Shown in pieces: positions 6,115 to 13,363 of a DNA stretch of 14,471 nt (its first letter is position 1; each line of letters begins with the position of its first letter). A model generated the notes under the pieces. The model was given only the letters and a program-made list of their open reading frames with translations. It was not told the DNA's origin and did no database searches. A program made the position numbers and the translations under genes. Source of the DNA: an uncultured Eubacteriales bacterium (lineage in GTDB: Bacteria; Bacillota; Clostridia; Oscillospirales; Oscillospiraceae); NCBI GenBank assembly GCA_900549705.1, contig URPI01000038.1:1-14471 (forward strand). The letters are read 5' to 3'.

Positions 6115-7326
6115 ATGAATTACCCCTTCACAAAGAAAAAGACGCTTGCAGGCGTTGTGAGCCTTGCTCTTGTGCTTACCAGCCTGAGCGGCTGCTCCCT
6201 GCTGCCCCCCCACCAGGGGAACGAGACAATCCCCACCGAAGAAGAAACCGTTCCCCCCACCATCGCAGTAACGCTTCCCCCCACAGAGGCTCCCACCCAG
6301 GCTCCCACCACGGCTCCCCGCGAGAACATCGCCGTTGTAAAGGAGCAGCTGAATGTTCGGGCAAGCCCTAGCAACGGCGCACGGGTGAAATGCCAGATGG
6401 AGGCCGGCGACGAGGTTGAAGTGCTCCGCATTGACTATATTGGTGAGGTTGGCTGGGCTTATATCAGCACCCTGGCCACCGACACTGTAGCGGAGGGGAT
6501 CCCCGGCTGGATTCAGACCTCGCTGCTGGACCTGAGCAATGTATCGATCGCCTCTGGCAGCACCTCTACTCCCGCCGGTAACGGCACTGTTACTACACCT
6601 ACCACACCTGCAGTTACAACGCCCACCACGCCTGCGGTCACTACACCCACAACCCCGGTGAACAACATTACGGGCACCGGCACCACCACAACCCCTGCCA
6701 ATGCCAAGTATGGTGTCGTCACAGCCAGCGAGCTGAACATCCGCTCTACCGCCAGCCAGAGTGCCGATCGGGTTGGTTCCTATAAGTACGGTGACCGGAT
6801 TGCCGTCCTGGAAAGCAGCAACGGCTGGGGTCGCACCAATAAGGGCTGGATCAGCCTGAGCTATGTGTATATGGACGGCGATGTAGGTACCAATGCCGCT
6901 TATGGCACGGTCACTGCAACCCAGCTGAACGTCCGCTCCGGACCAGGTACGAACTACGAGCGCGTCAAGAGCCTGAGCCAGAACGAGCGTGTTCAGGTTT
7001 TGCAGCAGATTAAAGTTGGCAACGCCACCTGGGGCTATGTCAGCGGTGGCTGGGCTTCCATGGATTATATTCAGCTGGACGGCTCTACCAACAACAATAC
7101 TGGTAACACAGGCAACACGGGCAGCACTGGTACAACCACTTACACCGGCGTGGTTACCGGCTCTGGCGTGAATGTCCGCTCCGGCGCAGGCACCAGTTAT
7201 CCCATTGTGGGCTCCAAGACCATGGGCGATGTGGTTACCATCACCGAGACGGTCAGCGCTGATGGCATGATTTGGGGCAAGATTGACATTGGCTGGATTT
7301 CTATGAACTACGTTCGTATGAATTGA
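6115..7326 (+). CDS. Lipoprotein with four bacterial SH3 domains
   Basis: A 403-residue secreted protein. The N-terminus has a basic start, a hydrophobic stretch (11-24) and the lipobox LSGC with C27 as the lipidation site, so it should be anchored to the outer face of the membrane. A Thr/Pro/Glu-rich spacer (28-70) leads to four SH3b-type domains at about 71-140, 198-254, 262-322 and 342-403. Each has the LNVRS-type core (LNVRAS, LNIRST, LNVRSG, VNVRSG) and a G-W-I or G-W-A strand near its end. Domains 1 and 2 are split by a linker with three TTPTTPAV-type repeats (160-182); a Gly/Asn/Thr linker (323-341) precedes domain 4. There is no catalytic domain. SH3b domains often bind peptidoglycan or protein ligands; a cell-wall-binding or sensing role is inference. 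It is a single-gene unit with its own promoter and terminator. Confidence 0.9.
   Translation: MNYPFTKKKTLAGVVSLALVLTSLSGCSLLPPHQGNETIPTEEETVPPTIAVTLPPTEAPTQAPTTAPRENIAVVKEQLNVRASPSNGARVKCQMEAGDEVEVLRIDYIGEVGWAYISTLATDTVAEGIPGWIQTSLLDLSNVSIASGSTSTPAGNGTVTTPTTPAVTTPTTPAVTTPTTPVNNITGTGTTTTPANAKYGVVTASELNIRSTASQSADRVGSYKYGDRIAVLESSNGWGRTNKGWISLSYVYMDGDVGTNAAYGTVTATQLNVRSGPGTNYERVKSLSQNERVQVLQQIKVGNATWGYVSGGWASMDYIQLDGSTNNNTGNTGNTGSTGTTTYTGVVTGSGVNVRSGAGTSYPIVGSKTMGDVVTITETVSADGMIWGKIDIGWISMNYVRMN
6592..6660 (+). repeat. Three tandem Thr/Pro octapeptide-type repeats within the SH3 lipoprotein
   Basis: Codons 160-182 encode TTPTTPAV, TTPTTPAV and TTPTTPV. The three units use many different synonymous codons, so the amino-acid pattern is preserved while the DNA has diverged; this points to selection on the linker rather than recent slippage. 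Confidence 0.75.
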
Positions 7327-7339
7327 TTCTAGAATCAAT
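7322..7339. repeat. 18-bp perfect palindrome over the SH3 lipoprotein stop codon
   Basis: ATTGATTCTAGAATCAAT is perfectly self-complementary and includes the TGA stop at 7324-7326. It lies 6 bases before the terminator stem. It could be a DNA-binding site or an extra mRNA 3' structure; function unknown. Confidence 0.6.
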
Positions 7340-7345
7340 CATTTT

Positions 7346-7384
7346 GCAGCCTCTTTCCGGCTTTCGGAGAGAGGCTGCTTTTTT
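7346..7384 (+). terminator. Intrinsic terminator of the SH3 lipoprotein gene
   Basis: A 14-bp stem (7346-7359 with 7365-7378, one G-U pair) with a 5-base loop GCTTT is followed by six T residues (7379-7384). It lies 20 bases after the stop codon. Confidence 0.95.
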
Positions 7385-7525
7385 GATGTTCTCCCGCAAC
7401 AGAAGTACCTCGTTACACGGCACAAGCTGCCAGCAATCAGCGGGAGAGCTGAGAAACTTAAAATCCGTTAAACTCTGCAGCATCCAACGTAGGACACCCC
7501 TCAGCCTTGCTGTGCTTTGCAACAC
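7385..7525. other. Gene-free stretch with foldable sequence
   Basis: No credible gene lies here. There is an inverted repeat TCTCCCGC (7390-7397)/GCGGGAGA (7440-7447). A competing hairpin TCAGC (7437-7441)/GCTGA (7448-7452) has the loop GGGAGA, which is complementary to TCTCCC at 7390-7395, so a pseudoknot is possible. GGCA/TGCC (7419-7422 with 7428-7431) lies inside. No promoter is evident on either strand. Confidence 0.4.
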
Positions 7526-7616
7526 CCCAGAAGTGGAATCAACGTTCGGTTTCTGAGCGGTATCGTCACCGGGCGGGTCAGGGAACCAACGTATTGGCAT
7601 AAACCCCGTGCGGCAC
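7526..7616. repeat. Dispersed intergenic repeat, copy 2
   Basis: This is the partner of positions 172-252. The best-conserved part is 7568-7597, 28 of 30 bases identical to 204-233. Stems seen in copy 1 are kept: CAGAA (7528-7532)/TTCTG (7551-7555), and CCAA/TTGG around CGTA within GGGT...ACCC. It lies between the convergent SH3 lipoprotein and clp genes, just outside the clp terminator. Confidence 0.6.
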
Positions 7617-7617
7617 G

Positions 7618-7652
7618 AAAAGCGCCTGCCCCATGTCGGAGCAGGCGCTTTT
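7618..7652 (-). terminator. Terminator of the clp gene
   Basis: AAAAGCGCCTGC (7618-7629) and GCAGGCGCTTTT (7641-7652) form a perfect 12-bp stem with an 11-base loop, 16 bases past the clp stop codon. The T-run is four bases on either strand and pairs with the A-run, so it could also act on plus-strand transcripts. Confidence 0.85.
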
Positions 7653-7668
7653 CGGAAGATGATTGGAG

Positions 7669-9948
7669 TTATTCCACGTTCAGCTTTACTTCTCCATCCT
7701 CCTCATAGGCGTGAATCTTGGTGATGGGCTTTTCAAAGCTGTCAATAATCACTTCGCTGATGGGGTCTTCCAGACTGCGCTGGATGGTACGGCGGAGATT
7801 CCGTGCGCCATAGGTGACGGAATATGCCTTCTCCACCAGGTAGCTGCGAATGGATTCATCCCAGGTAAAGCTCAGCCCCCGGGCGGTGAGGCTCTGCTGC
7901 AGCTCTTTCATCATGATGTCGGCAATGTTCAGGAAATTCTCCTGGGACAGATGATTGAAGGTGATGATTTCATCCACCCGGTTCAAGAACTCCGGGCGGA
8001 GGAAGCCTTGCAGTGCCTTCATGGTCTTTTCCTTCACCTGGTCATTCTGGGTGCGTCCGAAGCCCATGGCAGCAGCGCCGCTGTCGGAACCGGCATTGGA
8101 GGTCATGACAATAATGGTGTTCTCAAAGTTCACCACTCTGCCCTGAGAGTCGGTGATTCTGCCGTCGTCCAGCACTTGCAGCAGGATGTTCAGCACATCC
8201 GGGTGTGCCTTTTCAATCTCGTCAAACAGCACCACGCTGTAGGGGCGGCGGCGAATCTGCTCGGTCAGCTGCCCCGCCTCGTCATAGCCCACATAGCCGG
8301 GAGGCGAACCAATCAGCTTGGAGACGGTGTGCTTCTCCATGTATTCGGACATATCCAGCCGAATCAGGCTGTCCACGCTGTCAAACAGGTCGGATGCCAG
8401 CTGCTTCACCAGCTCCGTTTTGCCCACACCGGTGGGCCCCACGAAGATAAAGGACACCGGGCGCTTCTTGGGGGAAATGCCCACCCGGTTGCGGCGAATG
8501 GCTCTGGAAACGGCATCCACCGCCTCGTCCTGCCCCACGATATGCTCCCGCAAACGCTGGGACAGTCCCTTAATCTGTTGGTACTCTTGCGCCTTAATCT
8601 TGGAAGCGGGAATTTTCGTCCACAGCTCGATGACCCGTGCCAGATTCTCCATTGTCACGGCGGGCAGGGGCAGCTTCTCCAGCTCCTCAATTTGGGCGGC
8701 AATCTGGCAAAGCTTGCTGCGGATAGTGGCAAGCCGCTCGAAATTCTGGTTCTCCGTGTCCTCGTTGAGCATCCGAAGCTCCAGCTCATAGTCGTCCCGC
8801 TCCTTGCGCAGCTCTGCCAGACGGGAAAGCTCCTTGCACCGCAGGTTTACATCGGAACAGGCTTCATCCAGCAGGTCAATGGCCTTGTCGGGCAGGAAGC
8901 GGTCGGTAATATACCGCTCGGACAGCACCACGCACTGACGGGCAATCTCCGGGGAGATGACCACGCTGTGATAGTCGGCATAGGTTTTGGCAATGCCCTG
9001 CATGATGGCAATGGCCTGCTCCATGGTAGGCTCTGCCACTGTCACCGGCTGGAAGCGGCGTTCCAGTGCCGCATCCTTCTCGATGTATTTGCGATACTCG
9101 GTGTAGGTGGTGGCACCGATAATCTGGATGTCACCCCGGGACAGGGGCGGCTTGAGGATGTTGGCGGCATTCATGCTGCCCTCGGCATCTCCTGCACCCA
9201 CCAGATTATGCACCTCGTCCACCACCAGAATGATGTTGCCGCATTCCTTAATCTCGGTAATCAGGCTCTTCATCCGGCTTTCAAACTGTCCCCGGAACTG
9301 GGTTCCAGCCACCAGCGCCGTCAAATCCAGCAGGAACACTTCCTTGTCCCGCAGCTTGTAGGGGACATCTCCGGCGGCAATCCGCTGGGCAAGCCCCTCG
9401 GCAATGGCGGTTTTGCCCACGCCCGGCTCGCCCACCAGACAGGGGTTGTTCTTCTGGCGGCGGTTCAGAATCTGAATCACCCGCTCGGTTTCTACATCTC
9501 TGCCGATGACCTTGTCTAGCTTTCCTGCCCTGGCTCTGCCAGTCAAGTCCATGCAATAGCTATCCAGGAACTTATGTTTCTTGGGGCTTTTCTTTTTTTC
9601 GGCTTCCTCCGGTTTGGGCGGCTCTTGCTTCTTTGACTGACTGGGCGCAGGCGTATTGCCGCCAAAGAGCTGATTGAACAGAGGAAAGGTAGCCGTCCTG
9701 CTCTCGGAGCCGTCCTCCTCGTTTTCGTTGTCACTCTGGCCGAACATGGTACTCATTTCATCGCTGAACATATCCAAGTCTTCCTCAGAAATGCCCATCT
9801 GCTTTACCACCTGGTCAATTTGCGGCAGACCCAGGCTGCGAGCGCATTTGAGGCAATAGCCCTCGTTGAGCATATTGCCGCCTTCCATCTTTGTTATAAA
9901 TACAACTGCAACATTCTTTTTGCACTTTACGCACATTTTAGGCTGCAT
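7669..9948 (-). CDS. clpE: ATP-dependent Clp protease ATP-binding subunit, ClpE-like
   Basis: A 759-residue class I Clp/Hsp100 AAA+ unfoldase that should thread proteins into ClpP. The N-terminus has a four-cysteine zinc finger (C6, C9, C32, C35) instead of the double Clp_N repeat of ClpC, the hallmark of ClpE. A variable linker (about 60-125), acidic and then Lys/Pro-rich, follows. The first ATPase module has Walker A GEPGVGKT (173-180), Walker B VVDE (242-245) and LERRF (295-299). A coiled-coil middle segment spans about 374-425. The second module has GPTGVGKT (504-511), FDE (575-577), LNRVDE (655-660) and GAR (714-716). MGF (628-630) sits where ClpC carries its ClpP-docking loop. ATG at 9948 has AAGGAG (9958-9963) 9 bases upstream. 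No CtsR heptad repeats were seen nearby. Automatic annotation may call it ClpC; its zinc finger favours ClpE. Confidence 0.93.
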   Translation of the reverse strand: MQPKMCVKCKKNVAVVFITKMEGGNMLNEGYCLKCARSLGLPQIDQVVKQMGISEEDLDMFSDEMSTMFGQSDNENEEDGSESRTATFPLFNQLFGGNTPAPSQSKKQEPPKPEEAEKKKSPKKHKFLDSYCMDLTGRARAGKLDKVIGRDVETERVIQILNRRQKNNPCLVGEPGVGKTAIAEGLAQRIAAGDVPYKLRDKEVFLLDLTALVAGTQFRGQFESRMKSLITEIKECGNIILVVDEVHNLVGAGDAEGSMNAANILKPPLSRGDIQIIGATTYTEYRKYIEKDAALERRFQPVTVAEPTMEQAIAIMQGIAKTYADYHSVVISPEIARQCVVLSERYITDRFLPDKAIDLLDEACSDVNLRCKELSRLAELRKERDDYELELRMLNEDTENQNFERLATIRSKLCQIAAQIEELEKLPLPAVTMENLARVIELWTKIPASKIKAQEYQQIKGLSQRLREHIVGQDEAVDAVSRAIRRNRVGISPKKRPVSFIFVGPTGVGKTELVKQLASDLFDSVDSLIRLDMSEYMEKHTVSKLIGSPPGYVGYDEAGQLTEQIRRRPYSVVLFDEIEKAHPDVLNILLQVLDDGRITDSQGRVVNFENTIIVMTSNAGSDSGAAAMGFGRTQNDQVKEKTMKALQGFLRPEFLNRVDEIITFNHLSQENFLNIADIMMKELQQSLTARGLSFTWDESIRSYLVEKAYSVTYGARNLRRTIQRSLEDPISEVIIDSFEKPITKIHAYEEDGEVKLNVE

Positions 9949-9962
9949 GATTTCTCACTCCT

Positions 9963-9983
9963 TCAAAGGGAACTTTTCTTTGA
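9963..9983. promoter_or_regulatory. Inverted repeat in the clp 5' leader
   Basis: TCAAAG (9963-9968) and CTTTGA (9978-9983) are inverted repeats 9 bases apart, between the predicted start site and the ribosome binding site. It could be an operator or small hairpin masking the AAGGAG, which overlaps its downstream arm. It does not match the CtsR or CIRCE consensus. Weak evidence. Confidence 0.3.
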
Positions 9984-9988
9984 GAGGC

Positions 9989-10017
9989 AGTATAGCACAT
10001 TTGTATGGAAAATGGAA
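9989..10017 (-). promoter_or_regulatory. Probable clp promoter (extended -10)
   Basis: On the minus strand TGCTATACT (9989-9997) is an extended -10 element. The -35 position (10012-10017) reads TTCCAT, a poor match at 17-base spacing. No terminator separates clp from truA, so read-through is also possible. Confidence 0.5.
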
Positions 10018-10038
10018 AAACAAATTATGAACGATTGA

Positions 10039-10809
10039 TTATCTGCTGCTGCACTCAAATTTCTCAATTCCATCGTCATACCACAGGTGGGTCATATACA
10101 GCCCTCCCGCCGGGACCGTTGGACCGGCGGCGGTGCGGTTCCCGGAATCCAGAATCTTCCCGATTTCCTCCGGCTGAATCTTGCCCTCGGCGCAGTAAAC
10201 CACCGTGCCTGCCATAGCGCGCGCCATATTATAAAGGAAGCCGTTGGCGCAGACCCGCAGAAGAATCAAATTCCCCTGGCGCTCCACCTGATAATAATAT
10301 ACGGTGCGCACCGTGGACTTTACATCCGTGCCCACGCTGCGAACGGCAGCAAAATCGTGGGTGCCTACAAATTGGTCCGCCGCCGCCTGCAGCACGCCCT
10401 CGTCGAGGTGCTTGGGATAGAACCAGGCTCGGTTGACATAAAACGGGTCTTTGAGCCGGGAATTGTAAATCTGATAGGTATATTCTTTCCGGGCGCAGGA
10501 GCCGATGGCATTGAAGTTCTCGTGTACCTCAAAGGCACGAGTCACCACAATATCGCATGGCAAATGGGTATTCAGGGCATAGGGCAATCGCTCCACTGGG
10601 ATGGTGGAGCTGGTTCGGAAATTTGCAACATAGCACCGGGCGTGTACACCCGCGTCCGTGCGGCCACAACCAGTCATGTGGACGGGATGTCCCACCACGT
10701 CAGCCGCAGCTCTTTCCATGGTTTCGGCCACGGTGGGCAGGTTCTTCTGCACCTGCCATCCATGGTAGGCTGTGCCCAGGTAGGTCAAAAATAAGGCAAT
10801 ATTCCGCAT
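10039..10809 (-). CDS. truA: tRNA pseudouridine synthase A
   Basis: TruA converts uridines 38-40 in the tRNA anticodon stem-loop to pseudouridine. The 256-residue product has normal length, starts MRNIALFLTYLGTAYHGWQ as in the family, and carries the catalytic aspartate D52 in GCGRTDAGVHA (47-57). The C-terminal motif GFLYNMARAMAGT is also typical. The ATG at 10809 has GAGG (10816-10819) 6 bases upstream, overlapping the ecfT stop, so translation is probably coupled. An open frame extends upstream through ecfT but without family similarity. The order ecfA1-ecfA2-ecfT-truA is classic for Bacillota; there rplM and rpsI often follow, whereas here a clp gene does. Confidence 0.97.
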   Translation of the reverse strand: MRNIALFLTYLGTAYHGWQVQKNLPTVAETMERAAADVVGHPVHMTGCGRTDAGVHARCYVANFRTSSTIPVERLPYALNTHLPCDIVVTRAFEVHENFNAIGSCARKEYTYQIYNSRLKDPFYVNRAWFYPKHLDEGVLQAAADQFVGTHDFAAVRSVGTDVKSTVRTVYYYQVERQGNLILLRVCANGFLYNMARAMAGTVVYCAEGKIQPEEIGKILDSGNRTAAGPTVPAGGLYMTHLWYDDGIEKFECSSR

Positions 10810-10817
10810 TGTAATCC

Positions 10818-11624
10818 TCACAGACCAAAGGCTGCCAGCGTTATCACTGCGGCAAGCAGGCAGATGCAGACGCTGAAAGCATAAAGATCCACCCGGCTGA
10901 AGCGAAGCAGCTTCATCTTCGTTCTCCCCTCGCCGCCTTGATAGCAGCGGCACTCCATTGCCGTTGCCAGCTCATCGGCACGGCGGAAGGCACTGATAAA
11001 CAGCGGAACCAGAATAGGAACCAGAGCTTTTGCCCGCTGGATGATGCTGCCGGTTTCAAAATCCGCACCTCTGGCCTTTTGGGCATTCATAATCTTGTCG
11101 GTCTCCTCAATCAAGGTGGGGATGAACCGCAGCGCAATGCTCATCATCATGGAAAGCTCGTGAACGGGAACATGAATCCGCTTCAAGGGGTTCAGCAGGC
11201 TCTCAAGTCCGTCGGTCAGGGAGATGGGCGAGGTGGTATAGGTCAGCAGGAAGGTGCCGGAAATCAGCATTAGAATCCGCCAAATCATAAAGATGGCTCG
11301 CTTCAGGCCCTCGCTGGTGATGGCCAGGGATCCAAAGCGCACCAGCTCCACACCGCCGTCGGTATAAAACAGATTCAGCACCGCCGTGAACACCAGGATG
11401 AACACCAGCGGCTTCATGCCCCGCAAAATGGATTTGGGTGGGATTTTAGAAAGCCAGATGCAGAAAACCAGAAAAGCCATCATCACTAAATAGGAAATCC
11501 AGTTTTGCGCAACAAACAGGGCGACAATGTAAACAATGGTCAAAATAAGCTTGGTTCTGGGATCCATCCGATGAATGGCAGAGTGGCCGGGAAAAAACTG
11601 TCCCAATGTAATATCTTTAAGCAC
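10818..11624 (-). CDS. ecfT: ECF transporter transmembrane subunit EcfT
   Basis: This is the 268-residue membrane-embedded coupling subunit of an energy-coupling factor importer; it links the two ATPases to interchangeable S components that bind vitamins or metals. Hydrophobic segments are visible at about 26-58, 71-86, 110-130, a further stretch around 200-212 and 248-266. The cytoplasmic coupling helices carry the motif AQKARGADFE (181-190) and a second motif AMECRCYQGGEGRT (222-235), in which the usual Ala-Arg-Gly is Cys-Arg-Cys. The start is GTG at 11624, with AAGGAGGG about 8 bases upstream; it overlaps the ecfA2 stop by 8 bases. No S-component gene is in the window, as expected for a group II module. 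Confidence 0.95.
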   Translation of the reverse strand: MLKDITLGQFFPGHSAIHRMDPRTKLILTIVYIVALFVAQNWISYLVMMAFLVFCIWLSKIPPKSILRGMKPLVFILVFTAVLNLFYTDGGVELVRFGSLAITSEGLKRAIFMIWRILMLISGTFLLTYTTSPISLTDGLESLLNPLKRIHVPVHELSMMMSIALRFIPTLIEETDKIMNAQKARGADFETGSIIQRAKALVPILVPLFISAFRRADELATAMECRCYQGGEGRTKMKLLRFSRVDLYAFSVCICLLAAVITLAAFGL

Positions 11625-12480
11625 GGGCGTTACCCTCCTTCAACCGTATCAGGGTATCAACGGCCTGTTCAATGGTGTACACATTGGGAACATCCAGCCC
11701 CTTTTTTCGCAAATCCAGGAAGATCTGGGTCACTCTGGGAATATTCAGCCCCATGTCCACCAGCTCCTGGGCATGAACGAACACATTGGCGGGAGCATCA
11801 TCCATCACCAGGTGGGAGCCGTACAGCACGAGCAAACGGTCGGTCATATTGGCCACATCTTCCATGGAGTGGCTGACCATTAAAATAGTGGCGTTTTTGG
11901 CTTTTCGATAGGCCTCGATATTTTCAAGAATCTCTGCCCGCCCGATGGGGTCCAGACCAGCCACCGGCTCGTCCAGAATCAGAACCTCCGGCTCCATGGC
12001 AATCACACCGGCAATGGCAACTCTGCGCTTTTGTCCACCGGACAGATCGAAGGGAGAAACCTGGAGCTGGCGCTGGGTGATTCCCACAAATCCGGCAGCC
12101 TCCCGCACCCGCTTGTCAATTTCTGCTTCACTCAGCCCCATGTTTTTCGGTCCGAAGGCAATGTCCTTGTAGACGGTTTCCTCGAATAACTGATATTCTG
12201 GATACTGAAACACCAGTCCTACCCGGAAGCGTGCCTGGCGGGTAAACTGTTTGTCCGACCAGATGTCCACGCCCCCCAGCAGCACCTGACCGGAGGTAGG
12301 CTTCAGCAGCCCGTTAAGCTGCTGCATCAGGGTGGATTTTCCGGATCCGGTATGGCCGATGATGCCAACAAACTCGCCCCGGTTTAATGTAAAATTCACA
12401 TTGTCCAGTGCCTTGTGCTCAAAGGGAGTACCAGCACTGTAAACGTAGCTCAGGTCTTTGACCTGTAAGATGGGTTCCAA
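11617..12480 (-). CDS. ecfA2: ECF transporter ATP-binding subunit EcfA2
   Basis: This is the second ABC ATPase of the ECF energizing module, 287 residues. Walker A GHTGSGKST (42-50), Q-loop Q92, signature LSGGQKRR (146-153), Walker B D170/E171 and the H-loop H204 are all present, so it should be catalytically competent. The EcfA2 type is shown by pairing with a second ATPase and the Q-loop context FQYPEYQLFEETV. I chose TTG at 12480 because GGGAGG (12488-12493) ends 7 bases before it; the ATG at 12486 lies only one base after the same site, and a GTG at 12495 overlaps it. The choice changes the N-terminus by 2 or 5 residues. It sits between ecfA1 and ecfT in one operon. Confidence 0.93.
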   Translation of the reverse strand: MEPILQVKDLSYVYSAGTPFEHKALDNVNFTLNRGEFVGIIGHTGSGKSTLMQQLNGLLKPTSGQVLLGGVDIWSDKQFTRQARFRVGLVFQYPEYQLFEETVYKDIAFGPKNMGLSEAEIDKRVREAAGFVGITQRQLQVSPFDLSGGQKRRVAIAGVIAMEPEVLILDEPVAGLDPIGRAEILENIEAYRKAKNATILMVSHSMEDVANMTDRLLVLYGSHLVMDDAPANVFVHAQELVDMGLNIPRVTQIFLDLRKKGLDVPNVYTIEQAVDTLIRLKEGNARA

Positions 12481-12487
12481 ATTCATT

Positions 12488-12493
12488 CCTCCC
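12488..12493 (-). promoter_or_regulatory. Ribosome binding site deciding the ecfA2 start
   Basis: GGGAGG lies 7 bases from TTG at 12480 but only 1 base from ATG at 12486, favouring TTG. Confidence 0.65.
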
Positions 12494-12498
12494 ACGGG

Positions 12499-13347
12499 TC
12501 AGGTCTTTACCCAGTCGTAAAGTACCTGCGCGCATTCCTCCGGCTCCAGCGCCGTCAGCGGCAACTGGAAGCCTTTTTGATTCAAGGCCCAGCACAGCTC
12601 CACGCCTTCGGGAGCGGCCAAACCAATATCATGCAACAGTTTCACCTGAGAAAAGACCTCCCTGGGCGTACCGTCCGCAGCAATCTTCCCTTTGTTCAAC
12701 ACAACCACCCGGCCAGCTTGAGCAGCCTCGTCCATGTGGTGGGTAATGAGAATCACGGTGATTCCCTTTTCTTTGTTTAGCTTTTTGACAGTGTCAATCA
12801 CGTCTTTTCTGCCCTTGGGGTCCAGCATGGCGGTGGGCTCGTCCAGGACGATACACCGAGGCTCCATGGCAATCACACCGGCAATGGCAATGCGCTGCTT
12901 CTGTCCGCCGGACAAAAGATGGGGGGCGTGCTCCCGATACTGGTACATCCCTACCTGCTTCAGCGCCTGGTCTACCCTGCGGCGAATTTCAGGACCGGCA
13001 ATGCCCAGATTTTCCGGGCCGAATGCCACATCCTCCTCCACCACGTTGGCGACAATCTGATTGTCCGGGTTCTGGAACACCATGCCCACATTGCGCCGCA
13101 CCTTCATCAGCAGGTCAGGGTCGGAGGTATCCAAACCGCAAACCTTCATCTTGCCGCCAGAAGGAACGAGAATAGCATTAAAAAGCTTTGCCAGGGTGGA
13201 TTTGCCACAGCCATTGATACCGAGGATAGCGGTGAAACTCCCCTCTTCAATGGTCAGATTCAGGTTCTCAAATACCGTCACATCCGGCGCACCTTCCACC
13301 CCCGGATACTGAAATGCCAAATTTTCTGCCGAAATAAAATGCTCCAA
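12499..13347 (-). CDS. ecfA1: ECF transporter ATP-binding subunit EcfA1
   Basis: This is the first ABC ATPase of the ECF importer module, 282 residues. Walker A GINGCGKST (43-51), Q-loop Q92 in VFQNPDNQIV, signature LLSGGQKQR (144-152), Walker B D169/E170 and H-loop H203 in ITHHMDEA are all intact. The FQNPDNQIVA context and first place in the A1-A2-T order identify it as EcfA1. TTG at 13347 is the chosen start: AAGAGG (13355-13360) lies 7 bases upstream and the product begins at the usual point of the family. An ATG at 13443 in the same frame would add 32 residues lying inside the upstream methyltransferase gene and unlike any ABC protein. The gene begins 16 bases after the methyltransferase stop. 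Confidence 0.94.
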   Translation of the reverse strand: MEHFISAENLAFQYPGVEGAPDVTVFENLNLTIEEGSFTAILGINGCGKSTLAKLFNAILVPSGGKMKVCGLDTSDPDLLMKVRRNVGMVFQNPDNQIVANVVEEDVAFGPENLGIAGPEIRRRVDQALKQVGMYQYREHAPHLLSGGQKQRIAIAGVIAMEPRCIVLDEPTAMLDPKGRKDVIDTVKKLNKEKGITVILITHHMDEAAQAGRVVVLNKGKIAADGTPREVFSQVKLLHDIGLAAPEGVELCWALNQKGFQLPLTALEPEECAQVLYDWVKT

Positions 13348-13354
13348 TTTGCTA

Positions 13355-13360
13355 CCTCTT
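13355..13360 (-). promoter_or_regulatory. Ribosome binding site deciding the ecfA1 start
   Basis: AAGAGG on the minus strand lies 7 bases before TTG at 13347; no in-frame ATG or GTG is suitably placed. Confidence 0.65.
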
Positions 13361-13363
13361 TTA

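Noticed and set aside
6592..6660. Possible CRISPR-like or microsatellite repeats
   Set aside because: The three units are in-frame Thr/Pro codons with diverged synonymous bases and no spacers; they are a protein linker.
6064..7338. 424-codon open frame on the minus strand opposite the SH3 lipoprotein
   Set aside because: Low-complexity Gly/Asn/Ala translation produced by the Thr/Gly-rich sense strand; it starts in the palindrome and runs through the SH3 promoter.
7301..7600. 99-codon minus-strand open frame between the SH3 lipoprotein and clp
   Set aside because: It crosses the terminator, palindrome and repeat core and has no ribosome binding site.
7663..9519. 618-codon open frame on the plus strand
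   Set aside because: Antisense to the clp gene, with no recognisable domain and no ribosome binding site.
9949..10038. CtsR or CIRCE operator before clp
   Set aside because: Neither the CtsR heptad direct repeats nor the CIRCE arms were found; only an unrelated 6-bp inverted repeat.
10810..10953. N-terminal extension of truA
   Set aside because: It overlaps ecfT and has no similarity to TruA; the ATG at 10809 is well placed.
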